64,000 nt of DNA from Chitinivibrionales bacterium (lineage in GTDB: Bacteria > Fibrobacterota > Chitinivibrionia > Chitinivibrionales > WJKA01), in NCBI GenBank assembly GCA_014728295.1, contig WJLW01000039.1, positions 1 through 64,000 of the forward strand. The letters run 5' to 3'. The number at the start of each line of letters is the position of its first letter. The stretch's first letter is position 1. Under the pieces are notes generated by a model. That model was given only the letters and a program-made list of their open reading frames with translations. It was not told the DNA's origin and searched no databases. Position numbers and translations under genes: made by a program. Shown one piece after another: positions 1-8,941 of the stretch.

Positions 1-575
<575 letters not shown>

Positions 576-647
576 GTTTTTATTACCAATTAGACGAATT
601 TGTGCTTCACCAGCAAAATACTGTTATTCAATGCTCTGTAAATGATT

Positions 648-763
648 TCTGGTAGTTATAGCGCAGAGGCCACACCCGTTCTCATCCCGAACACGGAAGT
701 TAAGCTCTGCAACGCCGATGGTACTGCGTGGGAAACTGCGTGGGAGAGTAGGAAGCCGCCAGG
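648..763 (+). rRNA. rrf: 5S ribosomal RNA
   Basis: The typical 5S core CCACACCCGTTCTCATCCCG and the following AACACGGAAGTTAAGC are present. The 5' strand TCTGGT (648-653) pairs with GCCAGG (758-763) to close helix I. This gives about 116 nucleotides, the usual size. It lies about 70 bases after the 23S end and directly before a strong terminator, so it is the last gene of the rRNA operon. Confidence 0.95.
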
Positions 764-773
764 CTAAATTATA

Positions 774-809
774 AGCCTCCGATTCATTCGAATCGGGGGC
801 TTTTTTTTT
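774..809 (+). terminator. Rho-independent terminator of the rRNA operon
   Basis: AGCCTCCGATTC (774-785) and GAATCGGGGGCT (790-801) form a 12-bp stem with a single G-U pair and the four-base loop ATTC. A run of nine T follows. This is a textbook intrinsic terminator 10 bases after the 5S 3' end. Confidence 0.93.
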
Positions 810-954
810 CCCGAACGTGACTCTTCCTTTACCATTTCGCTGCTCTATCCATGTAATGCCCCGTCTTTTCGTGTGAATTTTGTGAAAAGCACAGCCAAAT
901 TGCATATATTACATATGGAAAAATAATTCAAAATATGAAAAGAACGGGATTGCA

Positions 955-2655
955 ATGGTTTCTGCATCTATGAATCGCAGGCAGTGGTTAGCTAAAATAG
1001 GTAGTATCGGTGCTGGGCTAGCTGTTGGATCGATAGCAAAAGCACAGCAGCAAATGCCGAATATCCTCTTTATAATGACCGATGATCACGCCGCCAATGC
1101 GCTTTCCTGCTATGGAAGTGTGCTGAATAAAACCCCGAATATGGATAAAATCGCCAATGCGGGGATTAAATTCACCAACTGTTTCGTTGCCAATGCCCTT
1201 TGCTCACCCAGCAGAGCCACGCTGCTTACCGGAAAATATAGTCACTTAAATGGCATAACCGGAAACAAAATCCCGTTTGATGAAAAAAACACCGTGCAAA
1301 CGTTCCCCAAAATGCTTCAAAGCGAGGGGTATCAAACCGCCCTTGTTGGTAAATGGCATCTTCACGCCGACCCGAATGGATTTGATTACTGGTTCAAGCT
1401 AACCGGACGCAACGAGCAGGGCTGGTACAAAAATCCCAAATTTAATGACAATGGAACAGAAAAAACCGTCAACGGCTATGTTACAGACATAATCACCGAC
1501 AAAACCCTCGAATTCCTCGAAAATCGTGATCCCGCCAAACCTTTCTGCATCTTGTGCAACCATAAAGCACCGCATCGGCAGTGGGAACCTGATGATGCGC
1601 ATAAGCACATGTATGATAACACCGTATTTCCTGAACCGCCAAATTTCTGGGACGAATATGCTAATCGTGCTTCCGCCGCAGAGAAGGCAAACATGAGGGT
1701 TGCCGATCTGGGGGACGGCACGGTGGGAAATCCACCGGCGTCACTGCAAACGCAAGAGGAACGAACTGCCTGGAAATTTCAAAGTTATATGCGCAGATAT
1801 CTGGCCTGTGTCGCATCGGTTGACGATAATATCGGGCGCTTGCTTGACTATCTTGAAACAGAGGGGTTGAAAAATAACACCCTGGTTGTTTACACATCGG
1901 ATAACGGATTTTTCCTGGGGGAGCATGGATGGTATGATAAGCGATTCATGTACGAAGAGTCCATCCGTATTCCCTGCCTGGCAATGATGCCCGGAACAAT
2001 TCCCGCCGGAATCACCAATGACAATTTCATCGGCAATATCGATTATGCGTCGACCTTTCTTGACCTGGCGGGAATACGGATTCCGTCGGATTTTCAGGGC
2101 AATAGTCTGCTGCCGCTGATGAAGGGACAGCCAGTACCCGGCTGGAGAACTTCCTTCTATTACCATTATCACGAATTTCCCAACGGACACAATGCCTATG
2201 AAAACTACGGCGTGCGCAGCGGGCGATATAAACTGATCTATTATCCCCTGCTCAAGGAGTGGGAGTTCTTTAATCTGCAAAGTGATCCCAATGAGATGAC
2301 CAGTCTTTATGATGATCCGGGATCGCAGGCGAAGATTAGTGAATTGAAAAGCGAATTGGATAGATTGCGGGTTTTTTACGGAGAGGTTCCGGCCACGGCC
2401 ATCTATGCGCAATCAGGTCACGCACAAAGATGGAAGATGGAATTAGCCCGAAAGTCGCTCGTGAAGATTGATGGGGAACACCGCTCCATCATCCTGCCGG
2501 CGAAGGCGCAAGGAATTGACATGTTTGATTTGCACGGCAGAATCAGGGGGCGTTTCGTTCGCCGGGCTGCTGAGGGCGGCGACATGCGCATAAAGCTTCC
2601 GAAGCATTTGCGCAGTCAATTCATTTCGGTGCGTTATTTCAAAATTGATGATTGA
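955..2655 (+). CDS. Exported type I (S1 family) sulfatase
   Basis: This is a 566-residue enzyme predicted to cleave sulfate esters, probably from sulfated glycans, outside the cytoplasm. The N-terminus NRRQWLAKIGS plus a hydrophobic stretch looks like a twin-arginine-type export signal. The sulfatase core starts at PNILFIMTDDH (D43 and D44 are likely metal ligands). The formylglycine signature CSPSR has the modifiable cysteine at residue 83, in CSPSRATLLTGKY, and a second metal motif SDNGFFLGEHG follows. The last 60 or so residues (FDLHGRIRGRF to the end) resemble a degenerate C-terminal secretion/sorting module. The start at 955 has an ACGGGA-like ribosome site; ATG 970 (MNRRQW) is an alternative. 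No sulfatase-maturing enzyme is nearby. The exact substrate cannot be read from the sequence. Confidence 0.9.
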   Translation: MVSASMNRRQWLAKIGSIGAGLAVGSIAKAQQQMPNILFIMTDDHAANALSCYGSVLNKTPNMDKIANAGIKFTNCFVANALCSPSRATLLTGKYSHLNGITGNKIPFDEKNTVQTFPKMLQSEGYQTALVGKWHLHADPNGFDYWFKLTGRNEQGWYKNPKFNDNGTEKTVNGYVTDIITDKTLEFLENRDPAKPFCILCNHKAPHRQWEPDDAHKHMYDNTVFPEPPNFWDEYANRASAAEKANMRVADLGDGTVGNPPASLQTQEERTAWKFQSYMRRYLACVASVDDNIGRLLDYLETEGLKNNTLVVYTSDNGFFLGEHGWYDKRFMYEESIRIPCLAMMPGTIPAGITNDNFIGNIDYASTFLDLAGIRIPSDFQGNSLLPLMKGQPVPGWRTSFYYHYHEFPNGHNAYENYGVRSGRYKLIYYPLLKEWEFFNLQSDPNEMTSLYDDPGSQAKISELKSELDRLRVFYGEVPATAIYAQSGHAQRWKMELARKSLVKIDGEHRSIILPAKAQGIDMFDLHGRIRGRFVRRAAEGGDMRIKLPKHLRSQFISVRYFKIDD

Positions 2656-2665
2656 TTGCCTGCTT

Positions 2666-3847
2666 TTAGAGGCGGGATTCTACCATACGGCGGATATCGC
2701 TTTGATGCAGGGGTGCTGCGTTGTTTTTCTGTCCGGCCGTGCCGGCAATTCCATCAACATCGCTACGGGTGATGCCGAAGCGTGAAAGTCGCGGGATCTG
2801 CAATGCATCAATCCACATCGTGATCTGTTCGACAAGGCGAATGCACTGCGTATGTGTTGTTCCTTCAGAATCGTTGCTCAACAGTCTGCCGATGCGAGCA
2901 TATTTTGAGAGCAGGTTACTGCCGGGATCGATTGATATAAGTTTTTCAACATTGAGGCGAGTTGCTTCCCCTATGAGCGTTCCGCAAACCACGCCATGCG
3001 GTATGTCAACCATAGCGCCGATTGATGAAGCCAACCCGTGCACAATGCCCAGACCTGCATTGGCAAGCACAATGCCGGAAATAAAAGATGCATAAGCCAG
3101 CGCACCGCGTGTCGCGCTGTCTTCACTTTGTGACGAGCAGGCAGCAGTAAGATTATCCTTTACATATTGCAATCCGGAGTATGCCAGCGCATCGGTCAAG
3201 GGTGAGGCCTTGCTTGACGTGTATGCCTCAAGTAATTGCGTAAAAGCGTCCATTCCGCAGGCTGCAGTGATGTGTGGGGGGCAGGAGAACGCCAACTGAG
3301 GATCAATCAACACGCGGTCGGGAACGAAATTGTCATGCCGCAACGATTTTTTAAAGCCGTCTTTGCCTAAGCGGCTTATTACGGCGTTTTTGGTAGCCTC
3401 GCTTCCCGTTCCGGCAGTCGTCGGAACAGCGATGAAGGGGATTTTATGGCCGGGATGGGATTTCGTGCCCACACCTTCAAGGTATTGTTCAACCGGTTCG
3501 TTGAACGGCAGCATGGCACTAATCGCTTTGCCGGCATCGATAGTGCTTCCACCGCCTACTGCACAAACGGCGGCAATATCACAATGAGCGTAGGCCGAGA
3601 TCGCCTCATCTACCATTTCGGGTGACGGCTCAGTGCTCACCGAAAACCAGTGAGTGGTGATATCTTTTCGACGACAGGCATTATGCAGTCGATCAAGCAC
3701 TCCAGATTCTTTAAGCGAGTTCGCGCCGGTGACAACCAGAATTGTGCTTCCGTACTCGGCAAGAACATTCGGCAGACTGGTGACGGATCCTGATTCAAAA
3801 GTTAATTTAGGAATACGTGCAAATGAAAAGGAAGGTATCTGTGCCAT
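2666..3847 (-). CDS. Iron-containing (group III) alcohol dehydrogenase
   Basis: This 393-residue NAD(P)-dependent dehydrogenase has the normal family length. It shows the nucleotide-binding motif CAVGGGSTIDAGKA, then PTTAGTGSEAT, then the metal-site region CGMDAFTQLLEAY and the histidine pair HGLASSIGAMVDIPHG. The position that is His in many relatives (DALTH) is Gln here (DAFTQ). I recall the same variant in one Fe-ADH subgroup, so it need not mean loss of function. It lies 3 bases downstream of the ABM monooxygenase gene on the same strand, so the two are very likely co-transcribed. It converges with the sulfatase gene, leaving only 10 bases between the stops. The substrate is unknown. Confidence 0.9.
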   Translation of the reverse strand: MAQIPSFSFARIPKLTFESGSVTSLPNVLAEYGSTILVVTGANSLKESGVLDRLHNACRRKDITTHWFSVSTEPSPEMVDEAISAYAHCDIAAVCAVGGGSTIDAGKAISAMLPFNEPVEQYLEGVGTKSHPGHKIPFIAVPTTAGTGSEATKNAVISRLGKDGFKKSLRHDNFVPDRVLIDPQLAFSCPPHITAACGMDAFTQLLEAYTSSKASPLTDALAYSGLQYVKDNLTAACSSQSEDSATRGALAYASFISGIVLANAGLGIVHGLASSIGAMVDIPHGVVCGTLIGEATRLNVEKLISIDPGSNLLSKYARIGRLLSNDSEGTTHTQCIRLVEQITMWIDALQIPRLSRFGITRSDVDGIAGTAGQKNNAAPLHQSDIRRMVESRL

Positions 3848-3850
3848 GAC

Positions 3851-4144
3851 CTATTCCGGTCTGATGGCGGTATAGGCGGTGCCCTCACGTGGTTCAGCCA
3901 TCCAGTTCGCAACCGTTTCACGCCACGTCCTGTAGTGCTCGGCTTCTTTGTGCGCTTTTGCGGCTTCTTTCGACTCCCAGGCTTCGTAGAGGATGAACCG
4001 TGCCGGATCATCATCACTTTGCAGAATATCAAATCGACGATTTCCGAGTTCCTGTATCGAATGCTCGTGATTTTCGATGGTAGCCTGAATAAATTTATGG
4101 ATGTGTTCCGGAGCAACATGCACGCTTACTGACGTAACAATCAT
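3851..4144 (-). CDS. Antibiotic biosynthesis monooxygenase (ABM) / YgiN-like protein
   Basis: This small ferredoxin-like protein of 97 residues matches the ABM family. It opens with a beta strand MIVTSVSVHVAPEH, then a helix with NHEHSIQE, then the FILYEAWESKEAAKAH segment followed by HYRTW, the usual family order. Relatives are cofactor-free quinol monooxygenases or autoinducer-degrading enzymes. The start is supported by AAAGGAAA about 8 bases upstream. It is the first gene of a two-gene unit with the Fe-alcohol dehydrogenase, which suggests joint handling of a small carbonyl or quinone compound. That role is inference. Confidence 0.82.
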   Translation of the reverse strand: MIVTSVSVHVAPEHIHKFIQATIENHEHSIQELGNRRFDILQSDDDPARFILYEAWESKEAAKAHKEAEHYRTWRETVANWMAEPREGTAYTAIRPE

Positions 4145-4521
4145 GGCAGTTTCCTTTCATGCAGCAAATGAAAATGAGCACTCGAACTCAAAATATATTT
4201 CGCGCACAATAAAACCATGTGCTTTCTGAAGCGGTTGTCGATTTGATGCTGAAGCATCGACGACGGATCAACTGCGAAAAATCTGCCCCCATACAGGCAA
4301 AAAGTATCATCGTCCATCGGTTAATCCGGGGGTGAACTTTAACGCTTTTTTCTTCTGGTGCACTAATTATTTCGAATCAATTGCATAAGTTGTTTAATAG
4401 CAATATCTTATAGGTTAAGCTGGGAAAGTCTGGATTTCTCACTTTCATATTCCCGGCCATGGCACTGTGATTGCTCAGGAATAAATCGGTATTTGTGATC
4501 TTATCATACTCGAGGAAATGT
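4145..4521. other. Divergent intergenic region before the flagellar operon
   Basis: This 377-base stretch separates the divergent ABM gene from flgB and contains no convincing gene. It holds the ribosome site of the ABM gene at its left end and, at 4460-4475, a sigma-54 promoter facing flgB. No enhancer palindrome for a sigma-54 activator could be assigned by eye. Confidence 0.7.
4460..4475 (+). promoter_or_regulatory. Sigma-54 (RpoN) -24/-12 promoter of the flagellar operon
   Basis: TGGCAC-TGTGA-TTGCT matches the RpoN consensus, with the invariant GG and GC separated by exactly 10 bases. Transcription would start near 4485-4487, leaving a leader of about 35 bases before the flgB ATG at 4522. 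No second site of this quality was found by eye in the other intergenic regions. Expression would need an AAA+ activator, which is not in this window. Confidence 0.85.
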
Positions 4522-4950
4522 ATGTTCGGAGATATCTTTTTTAGAAATTCCTCTCTTCCTGCGGTTATGAAAAGCCTGGACGCGGCGATGTTGCGGCAGC
4601 GGGCAATTGCCAATAACATCGCCAACGTGAACACTCCGGGATATCGTAGGGTTGAGGTTGCCTTTGAGGGGGAATTGCAGAAAGCCCTTGACCGGACACG
4701 GCTCAAGGGCGACAAAACCGATGACGACCACCTGCCAATTGGCCGCAAAGATGTGGCACATGTCCATCCCAAAGCTTGGCGCCCGGTTGACTGGTCGTTG
4801 CCCAGTGGAGTCAATAACGTCGATATCGATACTGAAATGGCAAAGCTTGCCGAAAACCAGATCATGTTCAACTATGGCGCCCGATTCGTTAAAGGCGCCT
4901 ATCGTAAACTCAATGCGGCAATACAGGCCAGAAGTATTCCGGATCAATAA
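4522..4950 (+). CDS. flgB: Flagellar basal-body proximal rod protein FlgB
   Basis: This 142-residue rod protein forms the proximal rod on top of the MS ring and is exported by the flagellar type III apparatus. The family signature is NNIANVNTPGYRR near the N-terminus. The C-terminal helix with the NQIMFNYGARFVKGAYRKL region is typical of rod proteins. The frame is open upstream to an ATG at 4471, but that codon lies inside the sigma-54 promoter and cannot be translated from it. The ATG at 4522 has GAGGA 5 bases upstream and is chosen. It is the first gene of the operon and flgC follows after 21 bases. Confidence 0.95.
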   Translation: MFGDIFFRNSSLPAVMKSLDAAMLRQRAIANNIANVNTPGYRRVEVAFEGELQKALDRTRLKGDKTDDDHLPIGRKDVAHVHPKAWRPVDWSLPSGVNNVDIDTEMAKLAENQIMFNYGARFVKGAYRKLNAAIQARSIPDQ

Positions 4951-4971
4951 TAGCACGGTAAGGAATTGTTT

Positions 4972-5478
4972 ATGTCAATGAACGGAATTTTTTCTGCATT
5001 ACGTATCAGTGCATCAGGACTACGGGCACAGCGTGTCAAGCAGAATGTCATCTCGTCAAATCTGGCGAATGCGGAAACGACACGTACGTTGGATGGAGGT
5101 CCGTATCGCAGGCAGTTTACCGTATTTTCGGCCGATGCAGATACCAGAGATGTGCGCCTGCTCAATAAAATGCAGGGACTCATCGGTGCATCGACCGATA
5201 GCCAGCACCTGCCCATACCGCCCGAGAATTTTCCACGTGATGAGCGCTTTTTCGGCAACGGTGTGCGCGTAGCCGAAATTCGTGAGGACAATAAGCCGCC
5301 GAAACTGGAGTATGATCCTGCACATCCCGATGCGGATTTGCAAGGATATGTTGCCATGCCAAATGTCAATGTCGTGCGTGAAATGACCGACATGATTGCC
5401 GCAACTCGTGCGTATGAAGCTAATGTCACTGCTTTTAATGCAACGAAGAGTATGCTCATGCAAGCTTTACAAATGTAA
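4972..5478 (+). CDS. flgC: Flagellar basal-body rod protein FlgC
   Basis: This 168-residue proximal rod protein partners FlgB. It has the N-terminal rod motif ALRISASGLRAQRVKQNVIS followed by NLANAETTRT. The C-terminus carries GYVAMPNVNVVREMTDMI then RAYEANVTAFNATKSML, the classical FlgC ending. The ATG at 4972 has AAGGAA 6 bases upstream and is preferred over an in-frame TTG at 4966. The loop between the two helices is longer than in some homologues but within family range. Confidence 0.95.
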   Translation: MSMNGIFSALRISASGLRAQRVKQNVISSNLANAETTRTLDGGPYRRQFTVFSADADTRDVRLLNKMQGLIGASTDSQHLPIPPENFPRDERFFGNGVRVAEIREDNKPPKLEYDPAHPDADLQGYVAMPNVNVVREMTDMIAATRAYEANVTAFNATKSMLMQALQM

Positions 5479-5489
5479 TGAGGTAGCGA

Positions 5490-5741
5490 ATGGAAATGCA
5501 ATCTGCATCCTCGATATCCGCATGGAATGACTTCGTCAAGCTGGCGAGCATTGCCCGTTCACGCAATCCGGCGCTGAGCGGTGCTTTAGCCGCAAAACCA
5601 TCCCCGGGGACAGGCACGACCAAGAGCTCTCTGACCCCTGCGCACTCGCCCGGTCGATTCGAACATAATTCGGTCTACGCAACCATGCGCAAACAGCAAC
5701 CCGCACTTTCCATCGGCAGAAACTTTGATGCGTATGCGTAA
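5490..5741 (+). CDS. Small protein of unknown function in the flagellar operon
   Basis: This is an 83-residue reading frame between flgC and fliE, on the same strand and 11 bases after the flgC stop, with GAGG a few bases before its ATG. I do not recognise a family. The protein is rich in Ser, Ala, Pro and Thr and has no hydrophobic helix. It looks largely disordered except for the ends: an N-terminal helix (WNDFVKLASIARS) and the C-terminal motif SIGRNFDAYA. Its position and ribosome site argue that it is translated. A role in rod or export-gate assembly would be a guess from neighbourhood only. Confidence 0.6.
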   Translation: MEMQSASSISAWNDFVKLASIARSRNPALSGALAAKPSPGTGTTKSSLTPAHSPGRFEHNSVYATMRKQQPALSIGRNFDAYA

Positions 5742-5801
5742 AAAACGTATAATAATACCAGCCATGATAAAATTATCACCTTTATACAAGCAGAGGACCT
5801 C

Positions 5802-6107
5802 ATGAGTCAGATCAACCCAATCGGACCAGTGCAGGGACCAAACGCCGGACCAAATAGCGGCAAGATCCAGCCCGGCGCCAAAGATGTTCCAGCGTTTAAG
5901 GAAACGCTAAAATCGTTCATGAGCGATGTCAACTCGATGCAGCATAAAGCCGACAAGTCAATTGAAAAAATGGCTGCCGGTGAAATCAATGACGTGCATC
6001 AAGTGATGAACGCAGTGGAGGAGGCAAAAGTCGCCTTTAATATGATGATGGAAATCAGAAGTAAGGTGATGGACGCCTATCAGGAAGTTATGAGAATCAG
6101 GTTGTAA
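5802..6107 (+). CDS. fliE: Flagellar hook-basal body complex protein FliE
   Basis: This 101-residue protein links the MS ring to the rod. The N-terminal part is Gly/Pro/Asn rich. The C-terminal two thirds carry the FliE signature, with FKETLKSFMSDVN, then INDVHQVMNAVEEAKVAFNMM and EIRSKVMDAYQEVMRI. Length and ending are typical. The start at 5802 has GAGGACC directly upstream. It is followed by fliF after about 95 bases containing a short inverted repeat (TTGCCGGCAGGCAA), not strong enough to call a terminator. Confidence 0.95.
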   Translation: MSQINPIGPVQGPNAGPNSGKIQPGAKDVPAFKETLKSFMSDVNSMQHKADKSIEKMAAGEINDVHQVMNAVEEAKVAFNMMMEIRSKVMDAYQEVMRIRL

Positions 6108-6202
6108 ACTAATCTAAATTGTCAACTGCCGGACGTGTCGGTGGTTGATGGTGTATTGCCGGCAGGCAATGCATGTATAAGCGAAAAAACGGCAGGTACT
6201 TC

Positions 6203-7741
6203 ATGGCGGAATTTTTTAAGCAACTCATTGCCCAGCTTTCGGCAATCTGGCAAAAGCTCTCTCTTCAGCAAAAGATAATCACCTCATCTCTTGTCGCCTT
6301 TACCATTTTGGGCCTGATCGGTTTGTTGATGTGGAGTGCAGGAACTCCCAAGGCGGCCGGAATGCAACGACTGTATTCGGATTTGCAGCTTGAGGAGGCC
6401 GGTGTCATTACGCAAAAGCTCGATGACGCCGGTATCAGATACAAAGTTGAAAACGAGGGCAGGACCATTCTGGTTGAAGCTAAGAGGCTCTATGAAGCCC
6501 GCATGTCGCTTGCTCGTGAGGGATTGCCCAAATCCCACGGTGTCGGCTATGAGCTTTTCGATAAAACCAATCTTGCCATGACCGATTTTGTTCAAAAACT
6601 GAATGCCCGACGGGCACTGGAAGGTGAGCTGCAACGCACAATCGAAGGACTTGAAGAGGTCAAATCAGCCCGCGTTCATATTGTTGTCCCCGAACCGACC
6701 ATTTTTCTCGATCATCAAGGGGATACAAAGGCTTCGATTGTGGTAAAAACGATTCCCGGTCAGCAACTCAATAAAGACCAAATCAGGGGCATTTCGCATT
6801 TGGTTTCGTCAAGCGTTGACGGACTCAACATTGACAAAGTCTCAATCATCGATTATGAGGGCAGGTTGCTGTCGAGTCCGTTCGGTGCGGACGAAACCGC
6901 ACTGGCAAGTTCCCGCAATCTTGAGTTGCAGCAGAAGGTCGAAACCTATCTCGAAAACAGCGCCCAACAGATGCTTTCCGGTGTTCTGGGGCCCAGCAAG
7001 GCTAAAGTCAAGATCGCCGCCGATCTTGACTTCGACCAGGTCAACAAAACAATGGAGCAGTTCGATCCGGAAAGCCGTGTGGTTCGTTCAGAGGAACGCA
7101 ACGATGAAAACACAAAAAATGCGCCTGACGGTGATCATCGGCGTGAGCGCTCACTGACCAACTATGAGATCGACAAAACCGTACAACACATCATGCAGGA
7201 AATCGGTAATGTCAAGCGCTTGACTATAGCTGTAGCTGTTGACGGACGATACGATCAGAAGCAGGAAGAGGAAGAAGAGGCCTATGTCCCGCGCTCTTCC
7301 GAGGAGTTGCTTAGTATCGAGGAAATGGTCAAAAATGCCGTCGGATATAATCTGGCGCGTGGCGATGAGATTGTCGTCACCAACCTGCAGTTTGCCAATG
7401 AGTTTTTGCGCAAACAGCAAAAAGAGCTGCGCGAGCAGGAACGCATGGAATTCTGGTTGACAATTGCCAAATATGTCGCTATCTTTTTAATTGCAGGGTT
7501 CTTTATCTTCTTCCTGCGGTATCTTGCAAGAACCCTTGCGGAGGCAATGAATCCACCGGTACCCGAGGTCGAAGCACTTGGTGGCGCCGAGCTGATTCCC
7601 GATGAAATTCCCGAGGATGTACGTCACAGTTCCGAAGTGCTTGAGCGCGTCGAAATGCTGACGCATGAAGAGCCCACCAATATAGCATCTATCATACGTC
7701 AATGGCTCAATGAGCAACAACCTCAGGCCGCGAATAAATAG
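6203..7741 (+). CDS. fliF: Flagellar MS-ring protein FliF
   Basis: This inner-membrane ring protein houses the export gate and binds FliG through its C-terminal tail. From ATG 6203 it is 512 residues. The first membrane helix contains IITSSLVAFTILGLIGLLMW. Ring-building motifs follow, with SDLQLEEAGVITQKLDDAGI then ALEGELQRTIEGLEEVKSARVHIV. The second membrane helix is near residues 415-440 (TIAKYVAIFLIAGFFIFFLR), followed by the acidic FliG-binding tail ending NIASIIRQWLNEQQ. An in-frame ATG at 6173 would add 10 residues (MYKRKNGRYF). The later start gives the usual N-terminus MAEFFKQL, but the choice is not certain. Confidence 0.96.
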   Translation: MAEFFKQLIAQLSAIWQKLSLQQKIITSSLVAFTILGLIGLLMWSAGTPKAAGMQRLYSDLQLEEAGVITQKLDDAGIRYKVENEGRTILVEAKRLYEARMSLAREGLPKSHGVGYELFDKTNLAMTDFVQKLNARRALEGELQRTIEGLEEVKSARVHIVVPEPTIFLDHQGDTKASIVVKTIPGQQLNKDQIRGISHLVSSSVDGLNIDKVSIIDYEGRLLSSPFGADETALASSRNLELQQKVETYLENSAQQMLSGVLGPSKAKVKIAADLDFDQVNKTMEQFDPESRVVRSEERNDENTKNAPDGDHRRERSLTNYEIDKTVQHIMQEIGNVKRLTIAVAVDGRYDQKQEEEEEAYVPRSSEELLSIEEMVKNAVGYNLARGDEIVVTNLQFANEFLRKQQKELREQERMEFWLTIAKYVAIFLIAGFFIFFLRYLARTLAEAMNPPVPEVEALGGAELIPDEIPEDVRHSSEVLERVEMLTHEEPTNIASIIRQWLNEQQPQAANK

Positions 7742-7756
7742 ACTAAGCCGGTTGTC

Positions 7757-7785
7757 TTGATGTTTGCACGGGGAAGTGATATACT
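7757..7785 (+). promoter_or_regulatory. Possible sigma-70-type promoter before fliG
   Basis: TTGATG (7757-7762) and TATACT (7780-7785) are separated by 17 bases, matching the -35 and -10 consensus at four and five of six positions. It lies in the 99-base gap between fliF and fliG and would start transcription near 7792. This gap is much larger than the others in the operon, so an internal promoter is plausible, although the promoter preferences of this lineage are unknown. Confidence 0.45.
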
Positions 7786-7840
7786 CTGATTACTAAGCGC
7801 GTTATGACAGACTTTACTTAAGTCAAGAAAGCAAGCGGTT

Positions 7841-8926
7841 ATGCCGGGACGAGAAAGCGACGGACGCGGCTTTTACAAGGAGAACTACGAATCGGACAGG
7901 AAAACGGGGAGTGCCGCACCCGTTACGAATCTGTCCGGTCCGAAAAAAGCAGCCATTGTCATGGTCGCACTTGGCAGTGAGGCATCATCGAAAATATTTA
8001 AGAATCTTGATGAGCCTGAAGTTGAAATCCTTTCGACCGAAATAGCCCGCATAGACAATATTTCCGCAGATGTGCGCGAAGCTGTATTGGAAGAGTTTCA
8101 TAGCCTCGCTATGGCCCAGCAATATCTCGCTCAGGGCGGTATAGATTATGCCCGTGAAATCCTCGAATCTGCCCTCGGACCGCGCAAGGCCAAAGAGATT
8201 CTCGAAAAAATTCAACAGACAATTCGTACAACCGGTTTTAACCTTCTCGAAAAAATCGATCCCAAGCAGTTGGTAAACTTTATTCAGAAGGAACACCCAC
8301 AAACTATAGCCTTGCTACTGGCGCACATGGAACCGGCTAATGCATCCGGCATTATCTCCGCCTTGCCGCAGGAATTGCAGGTTGACGTTTCTACGCGCAT
8401 TGCCACCATGGAAAGTATATCCCCTGAAACGCTCGGCCAGGTGGAAGAGGTACTGGCTGGGCAGGTGCGCTCGCTGTTTGGCGGTGATGTTTCGCAGGTC
8501 GGCGGCGTCAAAGCGGTTGCTGAAATGCTCAACAGCGTCGACCGGGGGGCCGAGAAGAATATCCTGGGCAACCTTGAACGCGAAAATCCTGAGCTCGCCA
8601 CCGAAATTAAGAACCTCATGTTCGTTTTTGAGGATGTCATGCTGTTGGATGATAAATCGATGCAGCGAGTGCTCAAGGAAATTGATACCAAGGAGCTTTC
8701 GCTGGCGCTCAAAGGGGCATCGGAAGAATTGCAGGAAAAGTTCTTCCGCAATATGTCGTCGCGTGCATCCGAGATGATTGCCGAAGAGATGGAATACATG
8801 GGACCTGTGCGGCTAAAGGATGTTGAGGATGTTCAGCAGCGGATCGTTGATGTGGTGCGTCGTCTGGAAGAGGACGGCGAAATTATCATCAGTGGTCGCG
8901 GCGGGGACGAAGAAATTATCGTCTAA
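7841..8926 (+). CDS. fliG: Flagellar motor switch protein FliG
   Basis: This rotor protein of 361 residues binds FliF and transmits stator torque. The core begins at SGPKKAAIVMVALGSEASSK, so the first 30 or so residues (basic and polar) are an extension relative to most homologues. The middle-domain motif FIQKEHPQTIALLLAHM is intact. The C-terminal domain keeps the charged torque helix region (DDKSMQRVLKEIDTKEL, then ALKGASEELQEKFFRNMSSR) and the ending MGPVRLKDVEDVQQRIV. The start ATG has only a weak ribosome site. An AAGGAG at 7875-7880 is inside the frame and not followed by an in-frame start codon. Confidence 0.95.
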   Translation: MPGRESDGRGFYKENYESDRKTGSAAPVTNLSGPKKAAIVMVALGSEASSKIFKNLDEPEVEILSTEIARIDNISADVREAVLEEFHSLAMAQQYLAQGGIDYAREILESALGPRKAKEILEKIQQTIRTTGFNLLEKIDPKQLVNFIQKEHPQTIALLLAHMEPANASGIISALPQELQVDVSTRIATMESISPETLGQVEEVLAGQVRSLFGGDVSQVGGVKAVAEMLNSVDRGAEKNILGNLERENPELATEIKNLMFVFEDVMLLDDKSMQRVLKEIDTKELSLALKGASEELQEKFFRNMSSRASEMIAEEMEYMGPVRLKDVEDVQQRIVDVVRRLEEDGEIIISGRGGDEEIIV

Positions 8927-8941
8927 CAGGAATCATGTCCT

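Noticed and set aside
624..905. 93-residue minus-strand ORF
   Set aside because: It spans the complement of 5S rRNA and the rRNA terminator; there is no ribosome site.
1741..2412. 223-residue minus-strand ORF
   Set aside because: It is the shadow of the sulfatase gene; the plus frame has clear catalytic motifs.
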